From NCBI GenBank assembly GCA_964545075.1, contig CAZJFS010000009.1, forward strand, positions 1 to 49,291: a DNA stretch of 49,291 nt, in the 5' to 3' direction. The notes under the pieces were generated by a model, which saw only the letters and a program-made list of their open reading frames with translations, was not told the DNA's origin and searched no databases. Made by a program: the position numbers and the translations under genes. The DNA comes from DAOPXV01 sp035352535. GTDB lineage: Bacteria > Muiribacteriota > UBA9980. Of the stretch, positions 1 to 8,533 are shown in pieces (the first letter of the stretch is position 1; every line of letters begins with the position of its first letter).

Positions 1-305
1 GAGGAAGCTGCGATCGTAAAATAAGCATATGCCATAACATTATCCTTGGGAATGGCTTTGCCTTTGTAATACATTAATCCTAAATTGCGTTGAGAATAAA
101 AATCGCCTTGAATAGCCGCCTTCTCATAAAATTCAACTGCTTTCTTAAAGTTTTTTTGCTTAAAATATAACGATGCTAAATGTGTCTGCGCCTCAACTTC
201 TCCGCTATCGGCCCTCTCTATCAAAGTCCCAAGCGAGTCATCGGCAATCGTTGGGATTGTAAAGGCGAACATTAAAATGATAGTCAGCAATAATATATTT
301 TTCAT
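1..305 (-). CDS. Sel1-repeat (TPR-like) secreted protein, 5' part only
   Basis: The reverse strand opens with ATG at 305-303, preceded by a good ribosome site (AAGGAG, 311-316), and stays open to the left window edge, so about 101 residues are visible and the C-terminus is missing. Residues 1-21 form a Sec signal peptide: Lys, a Leu/Ile/Phe-rich core, then TIA. After that comes Sel1-type helical repeat sequence (for example AVEFYEKAAIQGD, then NLGLMYYKG). Sel1 repeats are helical hairpins that mediate protein contacts; in bacteria such proteins usually act in the periplasm. No enzymatic role is visible. A consensus promoter lies at 383-411. The gene is divergent from porC. Confidence 0.85.
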   Translation of the reverse strand, partial: MKNILLLTIILMFAFTIPTIADDSLGTLIERADSGEVEAQTHLASLYFKQKNFKKAVEFYEKAAIQGDFYSQRNLGLMYYKGKAIPKDNVMAYAYFTIAAS

Positions 306-382
306 TTTTTCTCCTTCACATATTGACTTAGCTCGGCAGATTCCCTCGTAATTAGAAGTGTTTTCGCGTTTCAATCCGGTGT

Positions 383-411
383 ATTTTAACCAAATTGGAC
401 CTGAATGTCAA
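383..411 (-). promoter_or_regulatory. Sigma70-type promoter for the Sel1-repeat gene
   Basis: On the reverse strand there is TTGACA (411-406), a 17 bp spacer and TAAAAT (388-383). This is a near-perfect housekeeping promoter about 78 bp upstream of the ATG at 305. Seen by eye; not tested. Confidence 0.65.
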
Positions 412-566
412 TAAAAACGGAAAATATGTATTGTAAGTACGAATTATATCTACTTGTACGTGCATATAATAATAAGTATACACTTATAAAATAGTTATTT
501 ATTTCACTATCACACTATTTTTTCACCTACAAACGTTTAAAATGTTAAAAAAACCGGTCGGGTTTC

Positions 567-595
567 TTTACAAAAATTTCATTTTGTGCTATAAT
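567..595 (+). promoter_or_regulatory. Sigma70-type promoter for porCDAB
   Basis: TTTACA (567-572), a 17 bp spacer and a perfect TATAAT (590-595). It lies 133 bp before the porC ATG, so the transcript would carry a leader of about 125 nt. Confidence 0.7.
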
Positions 596-666
596 AAATG
601 AAATTTGAAAAAAAGCTAGTTATTTTTCGAGTATTTAGTATAAAGAAACGACTAGTTACAGGCCGG

Positions 667-705
667 ATACCAGACTCGACGCACATGGTCCAGTTTGGTA
701 TTTTT
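667..705 (+). promoter_or_regulatory. Leader hairpin followed by a short U run, possible attenuator
   Basis: ATACCAGACT (667-676) pairs with AGTTTGGTAT (692-701) over ten positions with one G-U pair and a 15-nt loop. TTTT follows directly (702-705). It sits inside the predicted porC leader, between the promoter and the ribosome site (AAAGAGGTG, 713-721). The form resembles an intrinsic terminator or attenuator, but the U run is short and I see no known riboswitch core. Confidence 0.35.
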
Positions 706-728
706 ACTAAGTAAAGAGGTGTGACGAA

Positions 729-1301
729 ATGATTGAAGTAAGAATTCACGGGCGTGGTGGCCAGGGTTCCGTTACTGCCGCAGAACTTTTGGGTTTCGCG
801 GCTTTTCAGGGCGGAAAGTATGTACAGGCATTCCCGTCTTTCGGTTCGGAAAGAATGGGCGCGCCGGTTAGGGCATTTTTAAAGATCTCGGACCAGGAGA
901 TCAGAAGCCATTCCCAGATCTATGAACCGGACTACGTTATAGTTCAGGATGCTACGCTTTTAGCCACAGTTCCTGTTTTTCAGGGTTTAAAAAAAGACGG
1001 CGTTATAATTATTAATACCAAAAAGACCGTCAAAGAATTAAATCTGGATACCAAAAATAAAATAATAGCTTTTGACGCGACGGACATAGCGACAAGAATT
1101 ATAGGCCGCCCGCTTGTTAACACTATCCTCATGGGCGCGTTCGCTGCGGTTTCAGGCATGATAGGTTTCGACGCGATCGAAAAAGCCATCAACGAAAGAT
1201 TCAAGGGCGAAATCGCGAAGAAAAACATCGCAGCCGCTAAAGAAGCTTACGACACACTTAAAGGAGGAAAAAATGAGCTTAAATCACGGAGCAATTCTTA
1301 A
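729..1301 (+). CDS. porC: Pyruvate/2-oxoacid:ferredoxin oxidoreductase, gamma subunit
   Basis: 190 residues, the usual length for a free gamma subunit. The N-terminus shows the family signature (IHGRGGQGSVTAAELL, then FPSFGSERMGAPV and YVIVQDATLL). The complex oxidatively decarboxylates pyruvate or a related 2-oxoacid to acyl-CoA and CO2 while reducing ferredoxin, in the cytoplasm; the gamma subunit belongs to the catalytic core. The ATG follows AAAGAGGTG at 713-721. The gene overlaps porD by 29 bp, so translation is probably coupled. The gamma-delta-alpha-beta order and separate subunits match the archaeal/Thermotoga-type four-subunit enzyme, not the single-chain form. Pyruvate is the likeliest substrate, but another 2-oxoacid cannot be excluded. 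Confidence 0.92.
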   Translation: MIEVRIHGRGGQGSVTAAELLGFAAFQGGKYVQAFPSFGSERMGAPVRAFLKISDQEIRSHSQIYEPDYVIVQDATLLATVPVFQGLKKDGVIIINTKKTVKELNLDTKNKIIAFDATDIATRIIGRPLVNTILMGAFAAVSGMIGFDAIEKAINERFKGEIAKKNIAAAKEAYDTLKGGKNELKSRSNS

Positions 1302-1533
1302 ACCGGGTTCGACGAGAAACAATAAGACCGGAAACTGGAGAAATTTAAAACCTGTATATAAACACGATAAATGCACCGGATGCACCACGTGCGAAAGAAT
1401 ATGCCCTGAAGGCGTTATCTATCAGGAAGACAAGAAAAAATATAACGTGGACCTCGACTTCTGCAAAGGCTGCGGCCTCTGCGCCGAAGAATGTCCCGTA
1501 AAAGACATCGACATGGTCCCTGAAGAAAAGTAG
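1273..1533 (+). CDS. porD: Pyruvate/2-oxoacid:ferredoxin oxidoreductase, delta subunit (2x[4Fe-4S])
   Basis: This 86-residue ferredoxin-like subunit has two complete CxxCxxCxxxCP motifs: Cys34/37/40/44 and Cys64/67/70/74. In this enzyme family the two [4Fe-4S] clusters carry electrons from the thiamine-bound intermediate to external ferredoxin. The start lies inside the end of porC and is supported by a strong AAGGAGG just upstream (about 1261-1267). The first 25 residues (Gly/Asn-rich, then NWRNLKPVYK) match the short N-terminal arm usual for PorD. It is followed 30 bp later by porA with its own GGAGG. Confidence 0.92.
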   Translation: MSLNHGAILKPGSTRNNKTGNWRNLKPVYKHDKCTGCTTCERICPEGVIYQEDKKKYNVDLDFCKGCGLCAEECPVKDIDMVPEEK

Positions 1534-1563
1534 TTCAATTAAACACCAGGAGGCAAATTAAAA

Positions 1564-2757
1564 ATGAAACACTATATAGAAGGTTCAATGGGTGTCGCTG
1601 AAGCGGTATGCCTTTGCAAACCCAACGTAATATCGGCTTATCCGATAACCCCTCAGACGCATATAGTCGAAGACCTTTCAAAAATCACCGCTGACGGTAA
1701 ATTCAAAGGCCAGTTCGTAAACGTCGAATCGGAATTTTCCGCGGCTTCAGTATGCCTCGGATCAGTTGCTACCGGCGCGAGATCATATACCGCGACGACT
1801 TCCCAGGGCTTGTTGCTTATGTCAGAAGTCCTTTTCAATATGGCCGGCATGAGGCTGCCTTTCGTTTTAACATGCGCCAACCGCGCTATATCGGCTCCCA
1901 TCAACATATGGACCGACCACTCGGACGCCATGGCTTTAAGAGACTGCGGTTTCATCCAGCTCTGGGCCGAAAACAACCAGGAAGCGGCCGATCTTCATTA
2001 CATGGCTTATAAAATATCCGAAGATAAAGACGTCCGTTTACCCGTAATGGTAAATATGGACGGATTCCTCTTAACTCACGCGTTTGAACCTATCGACATC
2101 CCCACTCAGGCCGAAGTCGACGCGTTCCTTCCTCCTTATCAGCCCGAACATTACCTGAACACGAAACACCCTATTTCAATGGGCTCGATGGTCGGCGAAG
2201 ACGGTTACATGGAAGTGCGCTACTACCTCGAAGAGGCAATGAAAAAAGCTATGCCCGTAATCGAAAGGGTCACAAACGAATTCAAGCAGAAATTCGGACG
2301 GTTCCAGGGCATATTCGTTGACGGCTACAAGCTCGAGGACGCCGATACCGTTATCGTAGCTCTGGGTTCCGCGATCGGCACTATAAAAGATTCGATAGAT
2401 CTCATGAGAGCCAACGGCTTGAAAGTCGGATGCCTTAAAATCCGCTCGTTCAGACCTTTCCCGAACGAAGCTATCGTAAAAGCGTTGAAAAACATTAAAA
2501 ACGTTATCGTTATCGACCGCGCATCATCCGTCGGCAACGGCGGCATCCTCGCTACCGAAGTTCGCTCGGCGTTCTACGGCCACACGTCGGTTCCGAAAGT
2601 AAGCAGTTTCGTAGTAGGTCTCGGCGGACGCGACATCACGATCAAAACGATAACCGACATCGTAGGCGCGTCAGGCGTTAAATTTGAAGGCTCGCAATTC
2701 GTTGAGCTCGATCACGATTATATGAAAAAAGGCGAAGAATACCTCAAAACAATATAA
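1564..2757 (+). CDS. porA: Pyruvate/2-oxoacid:ferredoxin oxidoreductase, alpha subunit
   Basis: 397 residues, normal for PorA. The N-terminal pyrimidine-binding domain is recognisable (SAYPITPQTHIVE, then VNVESEFSAASVCLGS and ARSYTATTSQGLLLM). The catalytic-pocket region ANRAISAPINIWTDHSDAM follows at about 107-125. The C-terminal transketolase-like domain has VIVALGSAIGTIKD and LKIRSFRPFP. The alpha subunit forms the thiamine diphosphate active site together with PorB. The start is preceded by CAGGAGG (1547-1553). The pocket sequence favours pyruvate over 2-oxoglutarate or branched-chain acids; this is by resemblance only. Confidence 0.93.
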   Translation: MKHYIEGSMGVAEAVCLCKPNVISAYPITPQTHIVEDLSKITADGKFKGQFVNVESEFSAASVCLGSVATGARSYTATTSQGLLLMSEVLFNMAGMRLPFVLTCANRAISAPINIWTDHSDAMALRDCGFIQLWAENNQEAADLHYMAYKISEDKDVRLPVMVNMDGFLLTHAFEPIDIPTQAEVDAFLPPYQPEHYLNTKHPISMGSMVGEDGYMEVRYYLEEAMKKAMPVIERVTNEFKQKFGRFQGIFVDGYKLEDADTVIVALGSAIGTIKDSIDLMRANGLKVGCLKIRSFRPFPNEAIVKALKNIKNVIVIDRASSVGNGGILATEVRSAFYGHTSVPKVSSFVVGLGGRDITIKTITDIVGASGVKFEGSQFVELDHDYMKKGEEYLKTI

Positions 2758-2812
2758 TTTTAATTCATTCTCGGCCTTTAATTCAAACGAATTTAATGGA
2801 GGATAAATAGAT

Positions 2813-3700
2813 ATGGAACAGAAAAAACACCTTCTCGCCCCCGGTCATACGGCATGCGCGGGATGCGGACTTTCAATGGGCGCCCGCATGGTAGTGGACG
2901 CAGCGGGTCCCAACACGATAATAGCCAACTGCACAGGCTGCCTCGAAGTTTTCACAACCAGATATCCCCAGTCGGCATGGGAAGTTCCGTGGGTGCATTC
3001 GCTTTTTGAAAACGGCGCCGCAATCGGCGCAGGCATTGAAACGGCTTTAAAAGCTCTCGGCCGCGAAGGCGAAGCCAGAGTAATCGCGCAGGGCGGCGAC
3101 GGCGGCACGGCCGATATCGGTCTCCAGGCGCTTTCAGGCATGTGGGAACGCGGACACGACGTCCTCTACATCTGCTACGACAACGAAGCTTACATGAACA
3201 CGGGCGTTCAGAGAAGCTCGCAGACCCCTACATGGTCGAACACCTCGACTACGCCCACCGGCAAGATTTCCTACGGAAACCCGACCAGAAAGAAAAACAT
3301 GTTCCAGATAGCCGTTGCGCATGACGTCGCTTACGCCGCCACCGCCACGGTAGGTTTCGATATGGACCTTAAAGCCAAAGTAAAAAAAGCGCTCTCGATA
3401 AGAGGCCCGAAATACCTGCACGTTCTCGTTCCGTGCCCCCTCGGCTGGAAAGTCGAATCGAAGAACACTATCAAGATCGCGAAAAAAGCCGTTAACTGCG
3501 GTATTTTCCCTCTTCTTGAGTTCGAAAACGGCAAAGTTACCGGCAGAAAGATCGGAACCATTGAACCGGTTAACGAATACCTTAAAATGCAGGGCCGTTT
3601 CAAGCACATCGTCGCCGATACCGATGAAGCGAAAAAGCACGTCGCCGATATCCAGAAGCTCGCCGACGAAAACATAGAAAAATACGGACTTAAAGCGTAA
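2813..3700 (+). CDS. porB: Pyruvate/2-oxoacid:ferredoxin oxidoreductase, beta subunit (TPP-binding)
   Basis: 295 residues. The thiamine diphosphate/Mg motif is clear: GDGGTADIG at 95-103, with the downstream Asn124 in YDNEAYMNTG. The cluster ligands expected for a PorB [4Fe-4S] site are Cys15, Cys18, Cys43 (a nearby Cys40 also exists) and Cys208 in VPCPLGW. NTGVQRSSQTP at 129-139 is characteristic of pyruvate-type enzymes. It carries the cofactor and proximal cluster of the complex. The start follows ATGGAGGAT (about 2798-2806). It is the last gene of the operon and is followed by a strong terminator at 3759-3799. Confidence 0.94.
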   Translation: MEQKKHLLAPGHTACAGCGLSMGARMVVDAAGPNTIIANCTGCLEVFTTRYPQSAWEVPWVHSLFENGAAIGAGIETALKALGREGEARVIAQGGDGGTADIGLQALSGMWERGHDVLYICYDNEAYMNTGVQRSSQTPTWSNTSTTPTGKISYGNPTRKKNMFQIAVAHDVAYAATATVGFDMDLKAKVKKALSIRGPKYLHVLVPCPLGWKVESKNTIKIAKKAVNCGIFPLLEFENGKVTGRKIGTIEPVNEYLKMQGRFKHIVADTDEAKKHVADIQKLADENIEKYGLKA

Positions 3701-3758
3701 TAATGGAAAAGTCTTATTAAATAAGACCGAGCTATTAACAATACGTTAACTCATATAT

Positions 3759-3799
3759 AAAAATCCCGCCGCTGGAATTATTTCCCCGGCGGGGTTTTT
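3759..3799. terminator. Strong bidirectional intrinsic terminator after porB
   Basis: AAAAATCCCGCCG (3759-3771) is perfectly complementary to CGGCGGGGTTTTT (3787-3799), with a 15-nt loop. The GC-rich stem with A and T tracts on its two sides can stop transcription from porB and from the reverse-strand CheB-CheR gene ending at 3881. A smaller hairpin (GTCTTAT/ATAAGAC, 3711-3727) lies just upstream. Confidence 0.85.
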
Positions 3800-3880
3800 A
3801 TCAAATGATGAACCCGAAGTTCGTAGAAAAGTTTTTTAGTATCAGCTTCGCCCGGCATATATTTGTTTTCTTTTTTTATT

Positions 3881-6775
3881 TTATTCCCCGGGTCCTATAA
3901 AGATAAGACCGCATGCCTGCCCGGACCCATCGAACATCATGAGCGCCGGCCATTTTACGGTTATCGTTTTTCCTTTGGCCGTCATCACTTCCGTTTCAAA
4001 TTCGGACGGTTGGACGCCGGCCAGAAGCGCTTGAATGTCAGAAACAGCTTTGGCTCTATACGGCTCGGATATGAATTCGTTAATAAAGTTTTTGCCGAGT
4101 ACGTCCAAATGGCTCGCGCCGAATAATTTTTCGGCGCCGGCGTTATATTCAAGTATTTTTCCATCGCAGGCGATCCCAAGAACGGCGTTTTTAGCTTCAC
4201 CGATGAGCGTCCGAAACATTACGCTCAAGTTTTTAAACGCCAGTTCCATTTTTTTCAATTTCGTGATATCTATGAAAGTGAGCACCAGGCCGTCTATCCT
4301 GTCGTCTAACGTCCGGTACGGCATGATGCGAATTGTAAACCAGCGCCCGTTACTGGTCGCGATGGTTTTTTCGATGAAAATGAGCGTGCGCAAAACTTCG
4401 TTCGAATCATCGGACAGCCCTGGATAAATAAGATTATTGACAAGGTCCGTTATGGGCCTTCCGACGTCGCCTGGTATCAATTTGAATATCTTCGTGGCCG
4501 GCGTGGTGAATCTGCTTATATTGAGTTTTTTGTCGAGGAATAGCGTGGCTATCTCAGTGCTGTTGAGGAGATTTCGCATATCGTTATTGACGCAGGAATA
4601 ATCATCGACCTTCGACTGTAGTTCCGCGTTCACCGTGTGCAGCTCTTCGTTTAAGCTCTGCATCTCTTCCTTCGACGTCGTCAGTTCCTCGTTCGCCGAC
4701 TGCAATTCTTCGTTGGTCGACTGAAGCTCCTCGTTGGTGGATTTAAGTTCCTCCTCCGACGTCTGCATTTCCTCGCGCAGGTTTTGAAGCTCTTCGCGCA
4801 GGTTCTGAAGCGCCACTCCAGCGTCGGTCAAACGGGTATCGGCATCGGCCATATCTTTTTTATTCCTGCGGATTTTAACGTCCGCGGATTTCACGTCGTT
4901 GAAAACAACCATTATCATGCCGTTTAAAGCTTCGGGTTTTTTGATGCGGCAGATGGTCACGTCGACCGACTGCGTCCCGCCGTTCGTCCCGACGGTCACG
5001 TTTCTTAATATCACCGCTTCGTCCGTCTGCTGCGCTTTCCTGAAAGCGAACGGAAATTCGTTGCGAAGCCCTTCACGCATCATCGCGAATATATTCCAGT
5101 TGGTCTTTCCGGCGGCCGGTTCCAAATACTTGCCGGTGCGACCGGTTATATATATAATATAGCCCTTTTCGGTCACCATCACGCTCGCGGGCGAAAAATT
5201 CTGAAGAAGAAGCTGGTCCGCGAGGGTCTGTATGTTTTCAGGAGTTTTGACATGAGCCGTTTTTTCCGTCAAGAAAAAGCGGACGGGTTTTGAGAACGAT
5301 GAAGGAAAACCAATGAATTCGGCATTTACCGAATACGCGTTGCGACGGTAGATCCTTAATTTGGAATCGATCGCGGCGAATTGTTCGTTAGACGCTCCTA
5401 TCGTTTCGGCGTTACCCAGGATCATTATTCCGCCGGGATTGAGGCTGTAATGAAAGAGCGACAGTATCTTTTGCTGCAGATCGGGTTCGATATATATCAA
5501 AAGATTGCGGCAGGATATGATGTCAAGTTTCGTGAATGGTGGGTCCTTTATTACATTCTGCGGCGCGAATACCACCATCTCGCGAATATTGGCGCTGACC
5601 GAATAGCCTTCTTCCGTCTTATTGAAAAACGCGGACAATCTTTCGCCGGATACGTCGGAGACTATATTGCCCCTGAAAAAACCTTTTCGGGCTTTTTCTA
5701 TGGCGTCGCCATCAAGATCGGTAGCGAATATCTGGAGCGTAATATTTTTTTTCGGCTTAAAGTTATTAAGCGCCTCCTTAAAAACTATCGCCATCGAATA
5801 GGCTTCTTCTCCGGTCGAACAAGCCGACACCCAGGCCCTTATAACATGTCCGTCCGGACAGGCGGCGAACATTTCAGGAAATATCCTGTTCCGGAGGGCC
5901 TCCCACACCGCGCCGTCGCGGAAAAAACTCGTCACGCCTATTAAGAGTTCCTTGAAAAGCAGCTCCATCTCTGATGCATTTTCCTGTAAAAAACGAACGT
6001 ATGCCGATATTTTAGCTATTCTGTGTATGCTCATGCGCCTTTCGATACGCCTGTAAAAGGTTTTTTTCTTATAGTGAGAAAAATCGTTTCCGGTATGCGA
6101 CCGCAATATTATAATAATTTTTTCAAGCGAGCTTTGATCCTTCAGGTCCGGATCATGAGATATCAGCACCGAGTCGGCATGATCAAGGTAAGAAACGAGC
6201 TTTTCATACAACCGGTCTGCCGGGGCTACGATGTCGATAAGCGCCGTATCAATGGCACTCTGGGGCATCGCCGGAAATTTTGCGTCCGACGGTTCCTGCG
6301 CGAGGGTGATGCCGCCTTTTTCCTTTATCGCCCGAAGCCCGAGGCTTCCGTCGGAACCCATGCCCGATAAGACTATACCTATGCTTTTTTCCTGCCGCTC
6401 ATCCGCGAGCGAGCGGAAAAAGAAATCTATCGGAAGCGAAAGCCCGTCTTTTTTAACGATCTCGAACAAATGCAGCGCGCCCTTGAAAACGGACATGTTT
6501 TTATTGGGCGGTATCACGTAAACCGAATTCGGTCTGACGATCATACGATCCGAAGCCTCAAAAACATCCATCTTTGTTTTGTGCTGAAGTAATTCCGCCA
6601 GAACGCATTTATGGACCGGATCAAGGTGCTGAACGACAACGAAAGCCATTTCCGACGGTTCGGCAAAGCTTTCGAAAAACTGTCCGAGCGCGTCGAGCCC
6701 GCCCGCCGACGCGCCTATGCCGACTATCGTAACATCGGCCGAAGCCGTTTTCTTTGAAGTGGTCTCTTTCTTCAT
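3881..6775 (-). CDS. CheB methylesterase-CheR methyltransferase fusion with PAS domains
   Basis: 964 residues. The CheB methylesterase domain (about 10-195) keeps the Ser23/His50/Asp142 triad (GIGASAGG, VVQHLDP, SGMGSDGS). The CheR domain (about 215-480) has the basic helix FYRRIERRM, the SAM loop SACSTGEEAYS (318-327), FATDLD and SCRNLLIYI. A PAS-like region (about 520-630) follows, then a Glu/Leu-rich coiled coil of heptad-like repeats (about 650-735) and two more PAS domains (about 735-845 and 850-960). The expected chemistry is glutamyl methylation and demethylation of receptors. No histidine kinase, receiver domain or GGDEF is attached, and no receptor or CheA lies in the window, so the partner is unknown. 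Start ATG has GAGGT upstream. Confidence 0.93.
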   Translation of the reverse strand: MKKETTSKKTASADVTIVGIGASAGGLDALGQFFESFAEPSEMAFVVVQHLDPVHKCVLAELLQHKTKMDVFEASDRMIVRPNSVYVIPPNKNMSVFKGALHLFEIVKKDGLSLPIDFFFRSLADERQEKSIGIVLSGMGSDGSLGLRAIKEKGGITLAQEPSDAKFPAMPQSAIDTALIDIVAPADRLYEKLVSYLDHADSVLISHDPDLKDQSSLEKIIIILRSHTGNDFSHYKKKTFYRRIERRMSIHRIAKISAYVRFLQENASEMELLFKELLIGVTSFFRDGAVWEALRNRIFPEMFAACPDGHVIRAWVSACSTGEEAYSMAIVFKEALNNFKPKKNITLQIFATDLDGDAIEKARKGFFRGNIVSDVSGERLSAFFNKTEEGYSVSANIREMVVFAPQNVIKDPPFTKLDIISCRNLLIYIEPDLQQKILSLFHYSLNPGGIMILGNAETIGASNEQFAAIDSKLRIYRRNAYSVNAEFIGFPSSFSKPVRFFLTEKTAHVKTPENIQTLADQLLLQNFSPASVMVTEKGYIIYITGRTGKYLEPAAGKTNWNIFAMMREGLRNEFPFAFRKAQQTDEAVILRNVTVGTNGGTQSVDVTICRIKKPEALNGMIMVVFNDVKSADVKIRRNKKDMADADTRLTDAGVALQNLREELQNLREEMQTSEEELKSTNEELQSTNEELQSANEELTTSKEEMQSLNEELHTVNAELQSKVDDYSCVNNDMRNLLNSTEIATLFLDKKLNISRFTTPATKIFKLIPGDVGRPITDLVNNLIYPGLSDDSNEVLRTLIFIEKTIATSNGRWFTIRIMPYRTLDDRIDGLVLTFIDITKLKKMELAFKNLSVMFRTLIGEAKNAVLGIACDGKILEYNAGAEKLFGASHLDVLGKNFINEFISEPYRAKAVSDIQALLAGVQPSEFETEVMTAKGKTITVKWPALMMFDGSGQACGLIFIGPGE

Positions 6776-6917
6776 TTTTTACCTCATGATTTTTACCGAT
6801 ACCAATATTCAGATAGTATTTTTGCGGTCATTTCAATACAGTGTACAGTAGTTAAAGTTCACTGTCGTTTCCACAATTTTTTTTACATTCTTGTAACTAT
6901 TATATATTTTATATTGG

Positions 6918-6936
6918 AAATATGCAATGCATATTT
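6918..6936. promoter_or_regulatory. Perfect 19-bp palindrome, candidate operator
   Basis: AAATATGCA (6918-6926), a single A, then TGCATATTT (6928-6936). The dyad is perfect and of a size typical for dimeric regulator sites. It lies about 140 bp upstream of the CheB-CheR ATG and about 130 bp upstream of the protease promoter. There is no U run, so it is not a terminator. Confidence 0.4.
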
Positions 6937-7065
6937 AGTGTCACAAGTTTAACCATACGCAGCATGGGTCATTGCTTCTCAAGCTCGCGCAAAAGATACG
7001 ATGCACGCATTGAACGGATAAGTTTATCGCCCATAAAAAATTCACCGTGGATTCCGCAGCCGTCA

Positions 7066-7094
7066 TTGACAATCCGACCGTATTGAGTTAAAAT
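7066..7094 (+). promoter_or_regulatory. Sigma70-type promoter for the C11 protease gene
   Basis: TTGACA (7066-7071), a 17 bp spacer and TAAAAT (7089-7094), 78 bp upstream of the chosen GTG start. Confidence 0.7.
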
Positions 7095-7171
7095 ATAGCC
7101 AATCAAGCCTGGCCGTTGTTTTGAAAATCAATTGTCGTATAAAATTATATTCAAAAATGGAGAGATATCGA

Positions 7172-8467
7172 GTGAAAAAATATTTATACATTACTTTGGC
7201 GATTTCAATGATTACCGGAGTTTTTATTTCTGCGAGCGCCGGCGCGACGCGGGCGCAGGAAAACTCGGGCGCTAAAAAATGGACGATAATGGTATATTCC
7301 AACGCCGACAATAACCTTGACGGAGACCTTGTAAACGACGTTCTGGAAATGGAACGCGCCGGACTTTCAAACGACGTCAACATAGTGGTCGAAATAGACA
7401 GATTGAATAAGCCCGCAAGGCGTTATTGCGTAACGGCGCGCGACGCGAACTCGAAACCCGACGACTGGGGTTTCAGCGGCAAAATGGTGAAGGACATGGG
7501 CGAGATAGACATGGGCGACCCGAAGGAACTGGTAACCTTCGCCAAATGGGCCTGCGATAATTACCCGGCCGCCAAATACATGCTTTTGATACAAAACCAC
7601 GGTTCCGGCTGGAAAAAAAGAAAAGCGGACGCCTTCAGGGGCATTTCCTACGACGATCAATCAGGCCACAACATTTCAACGAAACAGCTCGGTTCGGCCA
7701 TTCAAACGATTTCGTCACTGATGGGAAAACCGATCGATATCTTCGCCACCGACGCCTGCCTCATGCAGATGCTCGAAGTCGATTACGAGATAAAGGATTT
7801 CGTGAGATATATAGTTTCATCCGAAGAAATGGTTCCGGGCCCGGGCTGGTCTTATGAATCAATATTCGCTCCCATAATGAACGACCCGAAAATCAACGCG
7901 CGCGAACTCGCGTCAATGATCCCGCAGGCTTACGCCGAAAGCTATAAAACGAGCGTCAAGAACAGCACCACTATGTCCGCCGTCGATTGCGCCTTTATCG
8001 AGGAACTTTCAAACGCCGTAGATTCTTTCGCGAAAGCATATCTTGAAATCAACGGCGACAGCAATGAACTGGCCGTCGTAAAAGCAGCGGTTTCCAAAAC
8101 GCAGAAATTTTACGACTGTACATGCATCGATATCGGCCATTTCATGAAACTTATGGTCGAAAACTCAAAAAACCGGAAATTGATCGAATGCGCCGGAAAA
8201 GTTTTAATGGCCTATCAAAAAGCGGTTTTCAAAAGCGAAATCACGGGCGTTTCAACAAAAAACGCCTCCGGAATGGCTATCTACTTTCCGACCGACCATT
8301 ATAACCGCTATTATGATATGATAAAATTTTCAAAATCAAACTGGGATGAATTTATCAAATCGATCTATAAAATGGGCGAAAGCTATGGCGACGAGCCTTA
8401 CGACCCGACGGCCAGCGACGCGGACGGCGTGAACAGCGGTTTCTCTTTCGGACGGCGTCAAAAATAA
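7172..8467 (+). CDS. Secreted clostripain-like (peptidase C11) cysteine protease
   Basis: 431 residues from the GTG at 7172. I chose this start because GGAGA (7159-7163) is properly spaced and the product begins with a clean signal peptide (MKKYLYITLAISM... ending SAGATRAQ). An ATG at 7157 and one at 7121 are in frame but poorly supported. The caspase-like C11 fold is clear: KWTIMVYSNADNNLD at the N-terminus, the catalytic His143 in QNHGSGW, and the catalytic Cys196 in ATDACLMQM. SSEEMVPGPGWSY follows as in other family members. Clostripains cleave after basic residues, typically Arg; the substrate here is unknown. It probably acts in the periplasm or outside the cell. Two dynamin-like genes follow after 60 bp without an obvious terminator. 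Confidence 0.9.
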   Translation: MKKYLYITLAISMITGVFISASAGATRAQENSGAKKWTIMVYSNADNNLDGDLVNDVLEMERAGLSNDVNIVVEIDRLNKPARRYCVTARDANSKPDDWGFSGKMVKDMGEIDMGDPKELVTFAKWACDNYPAAKYMLLIQNHGSGWKKRKADAFRGISYDDQSGHNISTKQLGSAIQTISSLMGKPIDIFATDACLMQMLEVDYEIKDFVRYIVSSEEMVPGPGWSYESIFAPIMNDPKINARELASMIPQAYAESYKTSVKNSTTMSAVDCAFIEELSNAVDSFAKAYLEINGDSNELAVVKAAVSKTQKFYDCTCIDIGHFMKLMVENSKNRKLIECAGKVLMAYQKAVFKSEITGVSTKNASGMAIYFPTDHYNRYYDMIKFSKSNWDEFIKSIYKMGESYGDEPYDPTASDADGVNSGFSFGRRQK

Positions 8468-8533
8468 CGCCCTTGAAAAATCCCGCCGTCATACTTAATA
8501 AATCCAATTATTTTTAAGCATAAGAAAGTGTTT

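Larger units (their letters stand above)
306..728. other. Divergent intergenic region between the Sel1 gene and porC
   Basis: This AT-rich stretch of 423 bp has no convincing reading frame. It holds one promoter in each direction (383-411 reverse, 567-595 forward) and the long porC leader with a hairpin (667-701). The middle part (about 415-540) is very AT-rich, and I recognise nothing else in it. Confidence 0.6.
6776..7171. other. Divergent intergenic region with palindromes
   Basis: 396 bp with no gene. It contains a perfect 9-bp inverted repeat around one central base (6918-6936), an ACAGTG...CACTGT pair (6838-6843 and 6860-6865), and the promoter for the C11 protease (7066-7094). I could not find a convincing consensus promoter for the CheB-CheR gene. 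Confidence 0.55.

Noticed and set aside
3134..3640. 168-codon reverse frame inside porB
   Set aside because: It is a shadow of the well-supported porB gene on the other strand and resembles no protein; the codon pattern belongs to porB.
7121..7171. Upstream ATG start for the C11 protease
   Set aside because: It would place 17 polar residues before the signal peptide and has no ribosome site; GTG 7172 has GGAGA at correct spacing.
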